Below, piece after piece: positions 18,193-26,796 of a stretch of 64,000 nucleotides of DNA. The position numbers were made by a program, and so were the translations under genes. The DNA comes from Stenotrophomonas sp. 364 (lineage in GTDB: Bacteria > Pseudomonadota > Gammaproteobacteria > Xanthomonadales > Xanthomonadaceae), in contig NZ_CP047135.1 of NCBI RefSeq assembly GCF_009832905.1, positions 784,001 to 848,000 of the forward strand, read 5' to 3'. Below the pieces are notes generated by a model. The model saw only the letters and a program-made list of their open reading frames with translations, was not told the origin of the DNA and ran no database searches. How positions within the stretch are numbered: position 1 is the first letter of the stretch; every line of letters starts with the position of its first letter.

Positions 18193-18524
18193 ATGACTTG
18201 CGCATGCGTAGGCAGTAATCCACTCAGCTTCCGGGACCCGTTGGGCCTCTCCAGTGAGATCCGGATCACTGGGTACGTTGATCCCATTACTCACAGCGGG
18301 ACAAGGGTAGATCCGGACCGTCCAGGGATTCCCACCCGTTATGCGCATGGTGGTCCCGATTCAATGAACGTGTCGTCCTCGTCAGTAAGCATGGCCCCGC
18401 GCTCGCTGCGGCGTGGGGTATGACCGGACCTATGCCCAGAGTTGGCGGGGGCGGCAAAAATCCCGGCTACGCCAACCCTGGTCAGTATTCTCCCTTCCAG
18501 CCGAAATCGCCGGAGCCTCGATGA
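18193..18524 (+). pseudogene. Orphan Rhs C-terminal remnant
   Basis: The frame from 18193 reads CVGSNPLSFRDPLGLS, which matches the junction (NPLxxxDPxGL) between an Rhs repeat core and its variable C-terminal toxin. Homology to the core stops abruptly before this point and the ssb terminator lies 45 bp upstream, so only the tip of an Rhs gene is present. That frame continues (ITGYVDPITHSGTRVDPDRP) to a stop at 18421-18423. A second frame, overlapping it by ATGA at 18420, reads GPMPRVGGGGKNPGYANPGQ and ends at 18524, overlapping the start of the lipoprotein gene by 4 bp. This could be one toxin tail broken by a frameshift or two separate remnants. No toxin family is recognised. Confidence 0.55.
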
Positions 18525-18979
18525 AACCAGGAATGTCCGTGGTCACCCTTGTCGTTGTCGCCCTTGCGACGGCCGGTTGCAGCGGCGAGCTGCGCGGCCC
18601 GAACGCCAGTGAACAACGAAGTCCGAGCGATGCCTTCGTGATTCCTGACGAAGAGCGAGCGACCGTCGAGGTGGCCGCCAACCAAGGGGATGTCGCAGCC
18701 GTGAAGCGGCTGATCGACCATTACGAGGCCCTTTCGGGGAGCGACCAGGATGCGGCGAAGTGGAAGGCAGTGGCGCGGGAGCTTGGCGATTCGCAGCAAC
18801 TGAATTACTACGCGGCGAGCACATTGACCGCCGCGAGGCGTGAGAACGACCCGGCGAAGCGACATGCAATGTTGGTCGATGCCTTGGGGGCGGCCAGGCG
18901 TTCCAACGCAAGCAAGGCCAATCCGTCGGCACAGAAGCTCATTCTCGAGGCAACTCGGGCAATGAAGGCCGAACAGTAG
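18521..18979 (+). CDS. Small lipoprotein, possible immunity-type partner of the Rhs remnant
   Basis: A 152-residue protein with a lipoprotein signal (MKPGMSVVTLVVVALATAGC; lipobox TAGC, Cys20), so probably membrane-anchored facing the periplasm. The mature part is helical and charged (DQDAAKWKAVARELGD, EATRAMKAEQ) with no recognised domain. Its ATG overlaps the stop of the upstream remnant frame (ATGA at 18521-18524). Position directly after an Rhs tail suggests an immunity or orphan-immunity role; this is inference from position only. An upstream in-frame start is possible but would bury the signal. Confidence 0.7.
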   Translation: MKPGMSVVTLVVVALATAGCSGELRGPNASEQRSPSDAFVIPDEERATVEVAANQGDVAAVKRLIDHYEALSGSDQDAAKWKAVARELGDSQQLNYYAASTLTAARRENDPAKRHAMLVDALGAARRSNASKANPSAQKLILEATRAMKAEQ

Positions 18980-19028
18980 CGCGAAGGGCACGCAGAGCAT
19001 CATCACCTTCGTGCCTGTTCGCACACCG

Positions 19029-19051
19029 GTAGAGCCGACCGTTGGTCGGCT
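19029..19051 (+). repeat. Single SMAG-type GTAG palindrome
   Basis: gtagagccgaccgttggtcg followed by gct. Arms agccgacc / ggtcggct flank a gtt loop and the GTAG head is intact. It lies after the lipoprotein gene. Confidence 0.75.
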
Positions 19052-19147
19052 TCTCCCAGCGCCCGATGAGACGAACGTAAGCCCCAAGGTCGAGCCAAAC
19101 GTACATGGCCCTTGTGCTCTGCAGCATCGGTTTTAGTGCACTGCGTC

Positions 19148-19193
19148 TTGCAAAAAAAAGACCCGCTCCTCTATGGTGCAATCGATTGCATTA
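19148..19193 (+). promoter_or_regulatory. Predicted promoter with LacI-type operator, rightward sugar-oxidation operon
   Basis: TTGCAA (19148-19153) and TATGGT (19172-19177) are spaced 18 bp and form a plausible -35/-10 pair. Directly at the end of the -10 lies tgcaatcgattgcatta (19177-19193), whose core TGCAATCGATTGCA is a perfect 14-bp palindrome with a central CG, as in LacI-family operators. The same 17 bp occur at 27866-27882. The layout predicts repression by blocking the transcription start. Confidence 0.7.
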
Positions 19194-19239
19194 AACCGAA
19201 TCGTCAGCGTGTGATACCGGTTGGGAGGCCGGAAAGTGG

Positions 19240-20136
19240 ATGCCTATCCATTCGATCGGACCAGGCCCGGCCCCGGGGCTCACACGGCGCGATGCGCTGC
19301 GCATGGCGGTGGCCGGGAGCGTTGGGCTGGGGGCGGCGGGCGTTCTGCCCGCGTTTGCAGCCACCGCACCGCTCAAGGGCAACTTGAAGCATTCCGTCGC
19401 CCGCTGGACCTTCCCGCAACAATCGATCGCCCAGCTCTGCCAGACGGTGAAGGGCATCGGGTTTGCCGCCATCGATCTGGTGGGTCCGGAGGACTGGCCC
19501 ACGCTGAAGGCCCATGGCGTGTACAGCGCGATGTGCAACGGCGCGGAGCTGGGCCTGACCCAGGGCTTTGCCGGCCGCCAATTCCACGATCAGCTGGTCG
19601 AGCGTTACACGCGGCACATCGACCTGGTGGCCGATGCCGGCTATCGCAACCTCATCTGTTTCTCCGGCAACCGCAACGGCATGGACCCCCAGGAGGGCAT
19701 GGCCCATGCCGAGGCAGGGCTCAAACGCATCCTCGGGCATGCCGAGCGGCGCGGCGTGGTGCTGGTGATGGAGCTGCTGAACTCCAGAGTCGATCATCCC
19801 GACTACCTGTGCGACCACTCCGCATGGGGCGTCGAGCTGTGCCGACGGCTCGGCTCGGAGCATTTCGGCCTGCTGTACGACATCTACCACATGCAGATCA
19901 TGGAGGGCGACATCATCGCCACCATTGGCAGGCATCACGCGTACTTCAAGCACTACCACACCGCGGGCGTGCCTGGCCGACACGAGATCGGCGACCAGCA
20001 GGAGCTCCACTATCCCGCCATCTGTCGCGCGATCCGCGACACCGGTTTCGATGGGTATCTGGCGCAGGAGTTCATGCCTGCCGCGCCCGATCCCGTCGGC
20101 TCGCTGCGCGAGGCCATCCGCCTCTGCGATGTCTGA
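19240..20136 (+). CDS. Tat-exported TIM-barrel sugar isomerase/epimerase-like protein
   Basis: Hydroxypyruvate-isomerase-like xylose-isomerase TIM barrel of 298 residues. It carries a twin-arginine signal (LTRRDALRMAVAGSVGLGAA), so it should be exported folded. Candidate metal ligands lie in the usual places: E in VLVMELLNS, D in LLYDIYHM, H in YHTAGVPGRHE and E in LAQEFMP. It opens the rightward operon, 63 bp downstream of the LacI-type site, and the next gene starts 30 bp after its stop. In this context it probably isomerises or epimerises a keto sugar in the periplasm; the true substrate is unknown. Confidence 0.85.
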   Translation: MPIHSIGPGPAPGLTRRDALRMAVAGSVGLGAAGVLPAFAATAPLKGNLKHSVARWTFPQQSIAQLCQTVKGIGFAAIDLVGPEDWPTLKAHGVYSAMCNGAELGLTQGFAGRQFHDQLVERYTRHIDLVADAGYRNLICFSGNRNGMDPQEGMAHAEAGLKRILGHAERRGVVLVMELLNSRVDHPDYLCDHSAWGVELCRRLGSEHFGLLYDIYHMQIMEGDIIATIGRHHAYFKHYHTAGVPGRHEIGDQQELHYPAICRAIRDTGFDGYLAQEFMPAAPDPVGSLREAIRLCDV

Positions 20137-20166
20137 AACGCTATCCACCCAGGTGAAGTAGAACCC

Positions 20167-21852
20167 ATGGCAGACAATCACTACGACGCAATCGTTGTTG
20201 GCTCCGGCATCAGCGGCGGTTGGGCGGCAAAGGAACTGACCGAGAAGGGCCTCAAGGTCCTGATGCTGGAACGCGGTCGCAACATCGAGCACGTCAAGGA
20301 CTACGTCAACGCGATGAAGGAGGCGTGGGATTTCCCGCACCGCAACCGGCCCACCCAGGCGATGAAGGCTGACTATCCGGTGTTGATGCGCGACTACGGT
20401 CTGGCCGAGAACCTTGAAGGCATGTGGGCCAACGAGAAGGAATCGCCTTACACCGAGACCAAGCGATTCGATTGGTTCCGCGGCTATCACGTGGGCGGGC
20501 GATCACTGATGTGGGGGCGGCAGAGCTATCGCTTCTCCGACCTGGATTTCGAGGCGAACCTCAAAGACGGCATCGCCACGGATTGGCCGATCCGGTATGC
20601 CGACATCGCACCGTGGTACGACCATGCGGAGAAGTTCGCGGGCATCGCAGGCACCCGGGAGGGGCTGGATGTGCTGCCCGATGGCGAATTCCTGCCGCCG
20701 ATCCCGTTGAACATCGTCGAGAAGGACGTGGCTGCGCGGATCAGGAAAGCGTTTGGCGGAACACGCCATATGATCCACTCGCGCACCGCCAACATCACCC
20801 AGCCCATGCCCGAACAGGGCCGGGTCAACTGCCAGTACCGCAACAAGTGCATCCTGGGCTGCCCCTTTGGCGCCTATTTCTCGACACAATCGGCGACGCT
20901 GCCGGCGGCGATGAAGACCGGCAACCTTACATTGCGGCCGTTCTCGATCGTCAAGGAAGTGCTCTATGACAAGGACCGCAAGCGTGCGCGCGGTGTAGAG
21001 ATCATCGACGCCGAGACGGGCCAGACCTATCAGTACACAGCCAAGGTCATCTTCCTCAATGCGTCGTCCTTCAACTCGACCTGGCTGCTGATGAATTCGG
21101 CGACCGATGTCTGGGACGGTGGTCTGGGCTCGTCGTCCGGCGAACTCGGGCACAACGTGATGGACCATCATTTCGGCGCGGGCGCCTCCGGCCGGGTCGA
21201 AGGATATGAAGACAAGTATTACTTCGGCCGTCGCCCCTGCGGCTTCTACATTCCCCGTTTCCGCAACGTCGCTGCGGACAAGCGCGGTTACCTGCGCGGG
21301 TTCGGCTACCAGGGCGGTGCCAGCCGCAGCGGGTGGTCACGCGAGATCGCCGAACTCAACATCGGGGCCGATTTGAAGGAGGCGCTGACTGTCCCCGGTG
21401 ACTGGCGCATCGGCATGACCGGCTTCGGCGAAATGCTGCCGCACCACGACAATACGATCCGCCTGGACGCCGAGCGCAAGGACAAGTGGGGCCTGCCGGT
21501 GTTGGCGATGGATGTGTCCATGCGCGCGAACGAAAAGGCGATGCGCAAGGACATGGCCGCCGATGCTGCCGAGATGCTGGAGGCTGCCGGTGTGAAGGAC
21601 GTGGAGATGCACGACAACGACTACGCCCCGGGCAAGGGCATCCACGAAATGGGGACCGCGCGCATGGGCCGTGACCGCAGAACCTCCGTACTGAACCAGC
21701 ACAACCAGGTCTGGGATGCGCCCAACGTCTATGTCACCGACGGTGCCTGCATGACCTCCAGCGCCTGCGTGAATCCTTCACTGACCTACATGGCACTCAC
21801 CGCGCGCGCTGCCGACCACGCCGTGCGCGAGCTGAAAGCGGGGAACCTCTGA
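20167..21852 (+). CDS. GMC oxidoreductase, catalytic subunit of a sugar (glucoside 3-?) dehydrogenase
   Basis: FAD-dependent GMC-family dehydrogenase of 561 residues. The N-terminus holds the dinucleotide fold DAIVVGSGISGGWAAKELTE with a following E in LMLERG. The C-terminus holds HEMGTARMG and ACVNPSLTYMALTARA, consistent with the GMC His/Asn active-site pair. A Cys-rich stretch NCQYRNKCILGCPFGAYFST is seen, as in membrane-linked gluconate/glucoside dehydrogenases. It has no signal peptide of its own; the next gene, sharing one base (TGATG at 21852), encodes a subunit 3 with a Tat signal and probably carries it across the membrane. Glucoside 3-dehydrogenase is the favoured activity because of the DUF1080 gene in the same operon. 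Confidence 0.88.
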   Translation: MADNHYDAIVVGSGISGGWAAKELTEKGLKVLMLERGRNIEHVKDYVNAMKEAWDFPHRNRPTQAMKADYPVLMRDYGLAENLEGMWANEKESPYTETKRFDWFRGYHVGGRSLMWGRQSYRFSDLDFEANLKDGIATDWPIRYADIAPWYDHAEKFAGIAGTREGLDVLPDGEFLPPIPLNIVEKDVAARIRKAFGGTRHMIHSRTANITQPMPEQGRVNCQYRNKCILGCPFGAYFSTQSATLPAAMKTGNLTLRPFSIVKEVLYDKDRKRARGVEIIDAETGQTYQYTAKVIFLNASSFNSTWLLMNSATDVWDGGLGSSSGELGHNVMDHHFGAGASGRVEGYEDKYYFGRRPCGFYIPRFRNVAADKRGYLRGFGYQGGASRSGWSREIAELNIGADLKEALTVPGDWRIGMTGFGEMLPHHDNTIRLDAERKDKWGLPVLAMDVSMRANEKAMRKDMAADAAEMLEAAGVKDVEMHDNDYAPGKGIHEMGTARMGRDRRTSVLNQHNQVWDAPNVYVTDGACMTSSACVNPSLTYMALTARAADHAVRELKAGNL

Positions 21853-22427
21853 TGGATCGCCGCGAACTGCTGAAGATGATCGTCGCCGCCACCGGTGCGG
21901 CCATGATCGGCCTGCCCGCGCTCGCCCAGGGGCAGGCGCCCGCCGCAGGGGCGAAGACGCCGTTCTCCGACGCGGATGTGGGCACGCTGGATGAGATCGC
22001 CGAAACCATCCTGCCGCGCACGGCAACGCCGGGGGCGAAGGACGCCGGGGCCGGTCTGTTCATGGCGCGGTTCGTCGCCGACTGCTACACGGCCCGGCAG
22101 CAGGCGACGTTCCGGGCCGGCCTGGCCGATATCGACAAGCGCGCCGGCGGCCGGTTCGTTGCGCTTGCGCCGCAGGCCCGCACCGAACTCCTGCGCGCGC
22201 TGGATGCAGAGGCCCGGAAACACGCGGTCGACGTGACCGAGACCGGCACCGCCGAGGAAGGAGAACGGATGCCGCACTACTTCACCATGATCAAGCAGCT
22301 CGCCATCTTCGGCTTCTTCACCTCGAAGGTCGGCGCGACCGAGGTGCTGCGCTACGTCGCCGTACCGGCTCGCTACGACGGCGAGCTGGCCTATGTGCCT
22401 GGCACGCCCGCCTGGGGGACCAGCTGA
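21852..22427 (+). CDS. Gluconate 2-dehydrogenase subunit 3-like protein (Tat)
   Basis: Small partner subunit (191 residues) of the GMC dehydrogenase, family PF13618. It begins with a twin-arginine signal (MDRRELLKMIVAATGAAMIG) and continues with the family segment DVGTLDEIAETILPRT. It ends near IFGFFTSKVGATEVLRYVAVP. Such subunits stabilise the flavoprotein and supply the export signal for the complex. It overlaps both neighbours by one base (21852 and 22427), implying tight coupling and equal expression. Confidence 0.9.
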   Translation: MDRRELLKMIVAATGAAMIGLPALAQGQAPAAGAKTPFSDADVGTLDEIAETILPRTATPGAKDAGAGLFMARFVADCYTARQQATFRAGLADIDKRAGGRFVALAPQARTELLRALDAEARKHAVDVTETGTAEEGERMPHYFTMIKQLAIFGFFTSKVGATEVLRYVAVPARYDGELAYVPGTPAWGTS

Positions 22428-23185
22428 TGAACCGTACCCCGTTGATCAGGTCTCTCCACGTCGCAGCGGGGCTGCTGGCCACCGCGTCTGTGTTTGCGCA
22501 GTCCGATACCGACCCCGCGCGCGATCCAGCCAGGACCGAGGTGTGGACGCCCGTGCCCGCTGTAGTGTCCGCGCCGCCGGGCAAGGCGCCTTCCGATGCG
22601 ATCGTGCTGTTCGACGGCAAGGATGTGTCTGCCTGGGAGGCGGAGCAGGGCGGGCGCGTGCCTTGGCGCGTGGCCGACGGCGCGCTCACGGTGGTGCCGG
22701 GTAGCAAGGGCATCCGCACCCGGCAGCGCTTCTGCGACATCCAGCTGCATGTCGAGTGGCGCACGCCCACCGATACGAAGGGGTTCGACGGTCAGAACCG
22801 GGGCAACAGCGGCATCTTCCTGCAGGAGCTCTACGAGCTGCAGGTGCTGGACAGCTACAACAACCCGACCTACGCCAATGGCCAGGCCGGCGCGATCTAC
22901 AAGCAGGCCATGCCACGGGTGAATGCCTCGCGTGCGCCGGGCCAGTGGCAGGCCTACGACATCCTCTGGAAGGCGCCGCGCTTCTCGCCGGGCGGCGGGC
23001 TCATCTCGCCCGCGCGCATCACCGTGCTGCACAACGGTGTCCTGGTGCAGGACGACACGGTTCTCTCGGGCAAGACCGAGTACATCGGCGCACCGTCGTA
23101 CGCGCCACACGGGTGCGCGCCGCTCTACCTGCAGGAGCACGATGCCAAGGTCAGCTACCGCAACATCTGGGTACGCGAACTCTGA
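22427..23185 (+). CDS. DUF1080 (3-keto-disaccharide hydrolase family) protein
   Basis: Exported protein of 252 residues with a Sec-like signal ending near SVFAQS. The body is the concanavalin-like DUF1080 fold (PF06439, named 3-keto-disaccharide hydrolase), with AIVLFDGKDVSAWE at the start of the domain, then NSGIFLQELYELQVLDSYNN and a closing LYLQEHDAKVSYRNIWVREL. Family members cleave glycosidic bonds of 3-keto sugars, which fits the GMC dehydrogenase encoded just upstream. It is the last gene of the rightward operon; a convergent cytochrome c gene ends 30 bp further on. Confidence 0.9.
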   Translation: MNRTPLIRSLHVAAGLLATASVFAQSDTDPARDPARTEVWTPVPAVVSAPPGKAPSDAIVLFDGKDVSAWEAEQGGRVPWRVADGALTVVPGSKGIRTRQRFCDIQLHVEWRTPTDTKGFDGQNRGNSGIFLQELYELQVLDSYNNPTYANGQAGAIYKQAMPRVNASRAPGQWQAYDILWKAPRFSPGGGLISPARITVLHNGVLVQDDTVLSGKTEYIGAPSYAPHGCAPLYLQEHDAKVSYRNIWVREL

Positions 23186-23215
23186 CGGCGCAGGGCCGGC
23201 GCCAGTGCCGGCCCG

Positions 23216-23512
23216 CTACTTCGCCAGGTAACTGCTGATGTCGTCGATCTCCTGCTGTGACAGGTGGGAGAAGGGCGGCATCAGCCCGCCACCCTTGCTG
23301 ATCTTCTCCTTGATCTGCACCGGCGTCATGCGCTTGCCGATATCGGTCAGCGCGGGGAACGCGCCGGGCATGCCCGCACGATCCGCGCCATGGCAGGCCG
23401 TGCAGTTGCTCGCGTACAGCTTCGCGCCCGCAGCAGGGTCGTCCTTGGACCACGCCGCCGGCGCATGTGTTGCCGCCCACAGGGTCAGCGTCAGTATCAG
23501 GGTCGTTTTCAA
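23216..23512 (-). CDS. Mono-haem cytochrome c
   Basis: Periplasmic class I cytochrome c of 98 residues. It has a signal peptide (MKTTLILTLTLWAATHAPAAWS), one haem site CTACH and a C-terminal Met-containing loop (GGLMPPFSHLSQQEIDDISSYL). It is the last gene of the leftward operon and lies back to back with the DUF1080 gene. The likely role is to take electrons from the GMC dehydrogenase and pass them to the respiratory chain. Confidence 0.92.
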   Translation of the reverse strand: MKTTLILTLTLWAATHAPAAWSKDDPAAGAKLYASNCTACHGADRAGMPGAFPALTDIGKRMTPVQIKEKISKGGGLMPPFSHLSQQEIDDISSYLAK

Positions 23513-23530
23513 GCAGGGCTCCTTTGCGGG

Positions 23531-24397
23531 CTAGCGCGGTGCGCGGGCGGGCAGGCTGACGGTCAGGTGGTTGCGCAGGTAATCGGCACCGGTCTTGATC
23601 ACCTTGGCAGGATCACGGGGTTGGTCGTGCTCGACGATGTACCACTGCACACCGGCACCCGCCGCCGCCGGCAGGATCGCGTTCCAGTCGAGCACGCCCT
23701 GGCCGACCGCTGCGAAACCGCCTTCGTCTTCGGCCTGGCCCTTGGGCGCATTGTCCTTGGCATGGACGGCGAACAGCCGGCCGCGGAACTTGCCCAGCAT
23801 CACCGCCGGGTCGTAGCCGGCGCGCGCCACCCAGGCAAGGTCCAGCTCGGTCTGCAGGTCAGGCCCGGCCGCGGCGAACAGCAGGTCCAGGCCGGTCCTG
23901 CCATTGAAGTCGACCAGCTCGAAGTCGTGATTGTGGTAGGCCAGGTGCATGCCCTCGGCCCGTACCTGTTTCGCGATCCGGCCCAGTTCCTGGCCCAGTG
24001 CGGTCCAGCCCGCGGCGTCTGTCGGCCGATCCTTCGCGTCCAGGTAAGGCACCACCAGTGTGGTGTTGCCGATCGCCCGGTTGAAGGCCACCACGCCGGC
24101 CAGGTCGCTGCGCAGCTCGGCCAGGGGCACGTGCGACGAAATCGCCTTGATTGCGTACCGGTCCAGCAGCTGCTTGAGTTCGGTGGCACTGACCCCCTGC
24201 GTGCCCACGGTCTCCACCGCACCCACGCCCGCGTCATGGACGATCTTCAACTGCTGGTCGAGCGAGCCGGCGTTGCGCAGTGAGTACATCTGCACCGCGA
24301 TGGGCTTATGCGGGGTAACGATGTCGTGTGCGAAGGCGGGCAGGGCCGCGAGCAGCAGCAGGGCGAGGGTTGCAGTTCTGCGAACAGAGGTGTTCAT
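23531..24397 (-). CDS. Sec-exported TIM-barrel sugar isomerase/epimerase-like protein
   Basis: Xylose-isomerase-like TIM barrel of 288 residues with a cleavable signal (LALLLLAALPAFAHD). Family motifs are IAVQMYSLRNAG at the N-terminus, LAYHNHDFEL, TELDLAWVARAG, FAVHAKDN and WYIVEHD, the last providing likely metal ligands. The ATG at 24397 has a GGGAGA Shine-Dalgarno at 7 nt spacing. It differs from the other two TIM barrels of the locus in export route: Sec here, Tat for the one at 19240, none for the one at 26797. Substrate unknown. Confidence 0.88.
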   Translation of the reverse strand: MNTSVRRTATLALLLLAALPAFAHDIVTPHKPIAVQMYSLRNAGSLDQQLKIVHDAGVGAVETVGTQGVSATELKQLLDRYAIKAISSHVPLAELRSDLAGVVAFNRAIGNTTLVVPYLDAKDRPTDAAGWTALGQELGRIAKQVRAEGMHLAYHNHDFELVDFNGRTGLDLLFAAAGPDLQTELDLAWVARAGYDPAVMLGKFRGRLFAVHAKDNAPKGQAEDEGGFAAVGQGVLDWNAILPAAAGAGVQWYIVEHDQPRDPAKVIKTGADYLRNHLTVSLPARAPR

Positions 24398-24415
24398 CAA
24401 ACGATCTCCCGTGAT

Positions 24416-25540
24416 TCAGCCGATGGTGGTCCAGGCGCGTGTCCTGGCCGATGCAATGACGCGGTCGACGATCAGCGCCGAGCGCACGCCGTCTTCGAAG
24501 GTGGGCAGACCTTGCGGCTGCTCGCCTTCAATGGCGCGATAGGTGTCGGCGACAAACGCCTCGAAACACTGTCCGTAACCCTGCGCATGCCCAGCGGGCA
24601 ACACCGACAGCCGGCGTTGTTCGGCACTGCCGGCGCCTGGCCCACGGACGAATATTTCCTCGCGCTGGTCGGGACGGCCGACCCATAGCCGCTCCGCGTC
24701 TTCCTGGTTGAACGCCACGCTGGCCCTGGCGCCATCGATCTCGAACCAGAGGCGATTGTGGCGTCCGGCCGATACCTGGCTGACCGTCAGTGATGCCAGC
24801 GTGCCTGCGCCGGTCTTGAACATCGCCGCCGCCACGTCCTCGCTCGCAACCGCCTGCATCGCGCCGCCGGCCACCGCCGTGGTGAAGCTCTGCCCGGTGT
24901 CGGTGCTGCGTTCGGCGATCACCGTGGCGAACGCCGCGCTGACCTCGGCGAAGCGCTCGCCGCTGACCCATTCCACCAGGTCGCACCAGTGCGAGCCGAT
25001 GTCGGCGAACACGCGCGACGCGCCGCCCAGCGCCGGGTCCACGCGCCAGTTGTTGCTGGCCGGGTCCAGCAGCCAGTCCTGCAGGTAGCTGCCATGGATG
25101 AGGTGCAGCGGCCCCAGTTCACCCTGCGCGATGCGGGCGCGGGCCTCGCGGATCACCGGGTGGTAGCGGTAGACGAAGGGCACCGTGGCGACCAACGCGT
25201 TCGAGGCGGCCAGTGCAGCCAGGGCCTGGGCGTCTTCCAGCGTCGTCGCCAGCGGCTTCTCGCAGATCACGTGCTTGCCCGCTTCCAGCGCCGCCTGCGC
25301 CATGCCGCGGTGCAGATGGTTGGGCGTGCAGACGTGCACCACCTGCACCTGTGGATCGGCGACCACGTCCTCGATGTCCCGATACGCACGCGGCACGCCC
25401 CACGCCTGCGCCACCTCGTGTGCGCGTTGCGGTGACGAGGCGGCCACGCCCCGGATCTCCGCACCGGCCAGCAGCGCCGCGCGACGGTGCACGGCGCCGA
25501 TCATGCCGGTACCGACGATGGCAATTCCAAGCTTGGGCAT
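24416..25540 (-). CDS. Gfo/Idh/MocA family NAD(P)-dependent oxidoreductase
   Basis: Cytoplasmic sugar dehydrogenase of 374 residues. It shows the Rossmann motif IAIVGTGMIGAVHRRA, the family signature CEKPLATT with the catalytic lysine, and a second domain with DIGSHWCDLVEWVSGE. In a 3-keto sugar pathway this enzyme would interconvert a 3-keto sugar and the normal sugar using NAD(P)H; this is inference from its neighbours. It sits 12 bp downstream of the transporter gene and 18 bp upstream of the exported TIM-barrel gene. Confidence 0.92.
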   Translation of the reverse strand: MPKLGIAIVGTGMIGAVHRRAALLAGAEIRGVAASSPQRAHEVAQAWGVPRAYRDIEDVVADPQVQVVHVCTPNHLHRGMAQAALEAGKHVICEKPLATTLEDAQALAALAASNALVATVPFVYRYHPVIREARARIAQGELGPLHLIHGSYLQDWLLDPASNNWRVDPALGGASRVFADIGSHWCDLVEWVSGERFAEVSAAFATVIAERSTDTGQSFTTAVAGGAMQAVASEDVAAAMFKTGAGTLASLTVSQVSAGRHNRLWFEIDGARASVAFNQEDAERLWVGRPDQREEIFVRGPGAGSAEQRRLSVLPAGHAQGYGQCFEAFVADTYRAIEGEQPQGLPTFEDGVRSALIVDRVIASARTRAWTTIG

Positions 25541-25552
25541 CGGGTGGGCTCC

Positions 25553-26770
25553 TCAGGGGGTGGACGGTGCGGCCGCGACCACCGGCCGGTCGCGGAACAG
25601 CAGCAGGAAGGCGATCAACACGACCAGCGCGACACCTGCCGGGAACAGCCAGATCTTCTGCCAGTCCGGGCCCGCCGCCGTGGTGTAGTGCTCCACCACC
25701 GCGCCGGACAGGAACGTGCCGATCAACATGCCCACGCCGTAGGTGGCCAGGGTGATGAAGCCCTGCGCGCTGCTGCGCGCGGCGGGGCCGGCATGCGCAT
25801 CGGTATAGATCTGCCCGGTAACGAAGAAGAAGTCGTAGCAGATGCCGTGCAGCACGATGCCGATCACCAGCAGGGAGAAGCCGCCGCCTGCATCGCCAAA
25901 GGCAAACAGGACGTAGCGCACCACCCACGCGGCCATGCCCACCGCCAGCATCGTCTTGACTCCCAGCCGCACGAACAGGAACGGCATGGCCAGCATCAAC
26001 AGGACCTCGGACACCTGGCCCAGCGATTGCAGGCCGGCGGCGCTGCGCACGCCCAGATCGTTGAGGTAGGGATTGGTGAAATTGTAGTAGAACGCCAGCG
26101 GGACGCAGATGGCGATGGAGGACAGGAAGAACACCAGGTAGGCGCGCGACTTCAGCAGCCGCAGCGAATCCAGCCCCAGGATCTGCCCCAGGCCGGCATC
26201 GCGCTGTTGCGCCAGTGGCGGCGTGTGCGGCAGGGTGAACGCATACAGGCCCAGGCCCAGCGACGCCATCGCCGCCATCTGGAACGTCAGCTCCAGCCGG
26301 TGTGCCTGTTCCCAGCCCAGCCAGCCGATCAGCACGCCCGCCACGATCCAGCCGACGCTGCCGGCCACCCGCACCAGCGGGAATTGCTTCTCAGGCGATT
26401 GCATGTGCCGCATCGCCACGCTGTTGGCCAATGCCAGCGTCGGCATGAACAGCAGCATGTAGCCCATGACGCAGGCGAAGAAGATGTTGAAGGTGGTTGC
26501 CGTGGACGCCAGCCACATCAGCAGCGCACCGGCCAGGTGCAGCACCGCGAGGATGCGCTGCGCCGCGAAGTAGCGGTCGGCGATCAGGCCAACCAGGAAC
26601 GGCGCGACGATGGCACCGATGGACTGGCTGAGGAAGGCCGTCGCCACCTGGCTCGCGCTGGCCTGTAGCGGCCCCTGCACCAGGTACGTCCCCAGGGTCA
26701 CGAACCACGCGCCCCAGATGAAGAACTGCAGAAACATCATCGCGCCCAAGCGCGACATGGTGTGCGTCAT
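25553..26770 (-). CDS. NupG-like MFS transporter (nucleoside:H+ symporter family)
   Basis: Twelve-helix inner-membrane carrier, 406 residues, of the Nuc_H_symport group. It begins MTHTMSRLGAMMFLQFFIWG and has FLVGLIADRYFAAQRILAVL and the C-terminal INLLLLF-type helices. The ATG at 26770 gives the normal length; the upstream frame is open but arginine-rich and not credible. Members of this family next to sugar isomerases and Gfo/Idh genes are thought to carry modified sugars rather than nucleosides. Here it would import the keto sugar formed in the periplasm. Confidence 0.88.
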   Translation of the reverse strand: MTHTMSRLGAMMFLQFFIWGAWFVTLGTYLVQGPLQASASQVATAFLSQSIGAIVAPFLVGLIADRYFAAQRILAVLHLAGALLMWLASTATTFNIFFACVMGYMLLFMPTLALANSVAMRHMQSPEKQFPLVRVAGSVGWIVAGVLIGWLGWEQAHRLELTFQMAAMASLGLGLYAFTLPHTPPLAQQRDAGLGQILGLDSLRLLKSRAYLVFFLSSIAICVPLAFYYNFTNPYLNDLGVRSAAGLQSLGQVSEVLLMLAMPFLFVRLGVKTMLAVGMAAWVVRYVLFAFGDAGGGFSLLVIGIVLHGICYDFFFVTGQIYTDAHAGPAARSSAQGFITLATYGVGMLIGTFLSGAVVEHYTTAAGPDWQKIWLFPAGVALVVLIAFLLLFRDRPVVAAAPSTP

Positions 26771-26796
26771 GGCTTGCCCTCCCAGGCAGTGATGGC

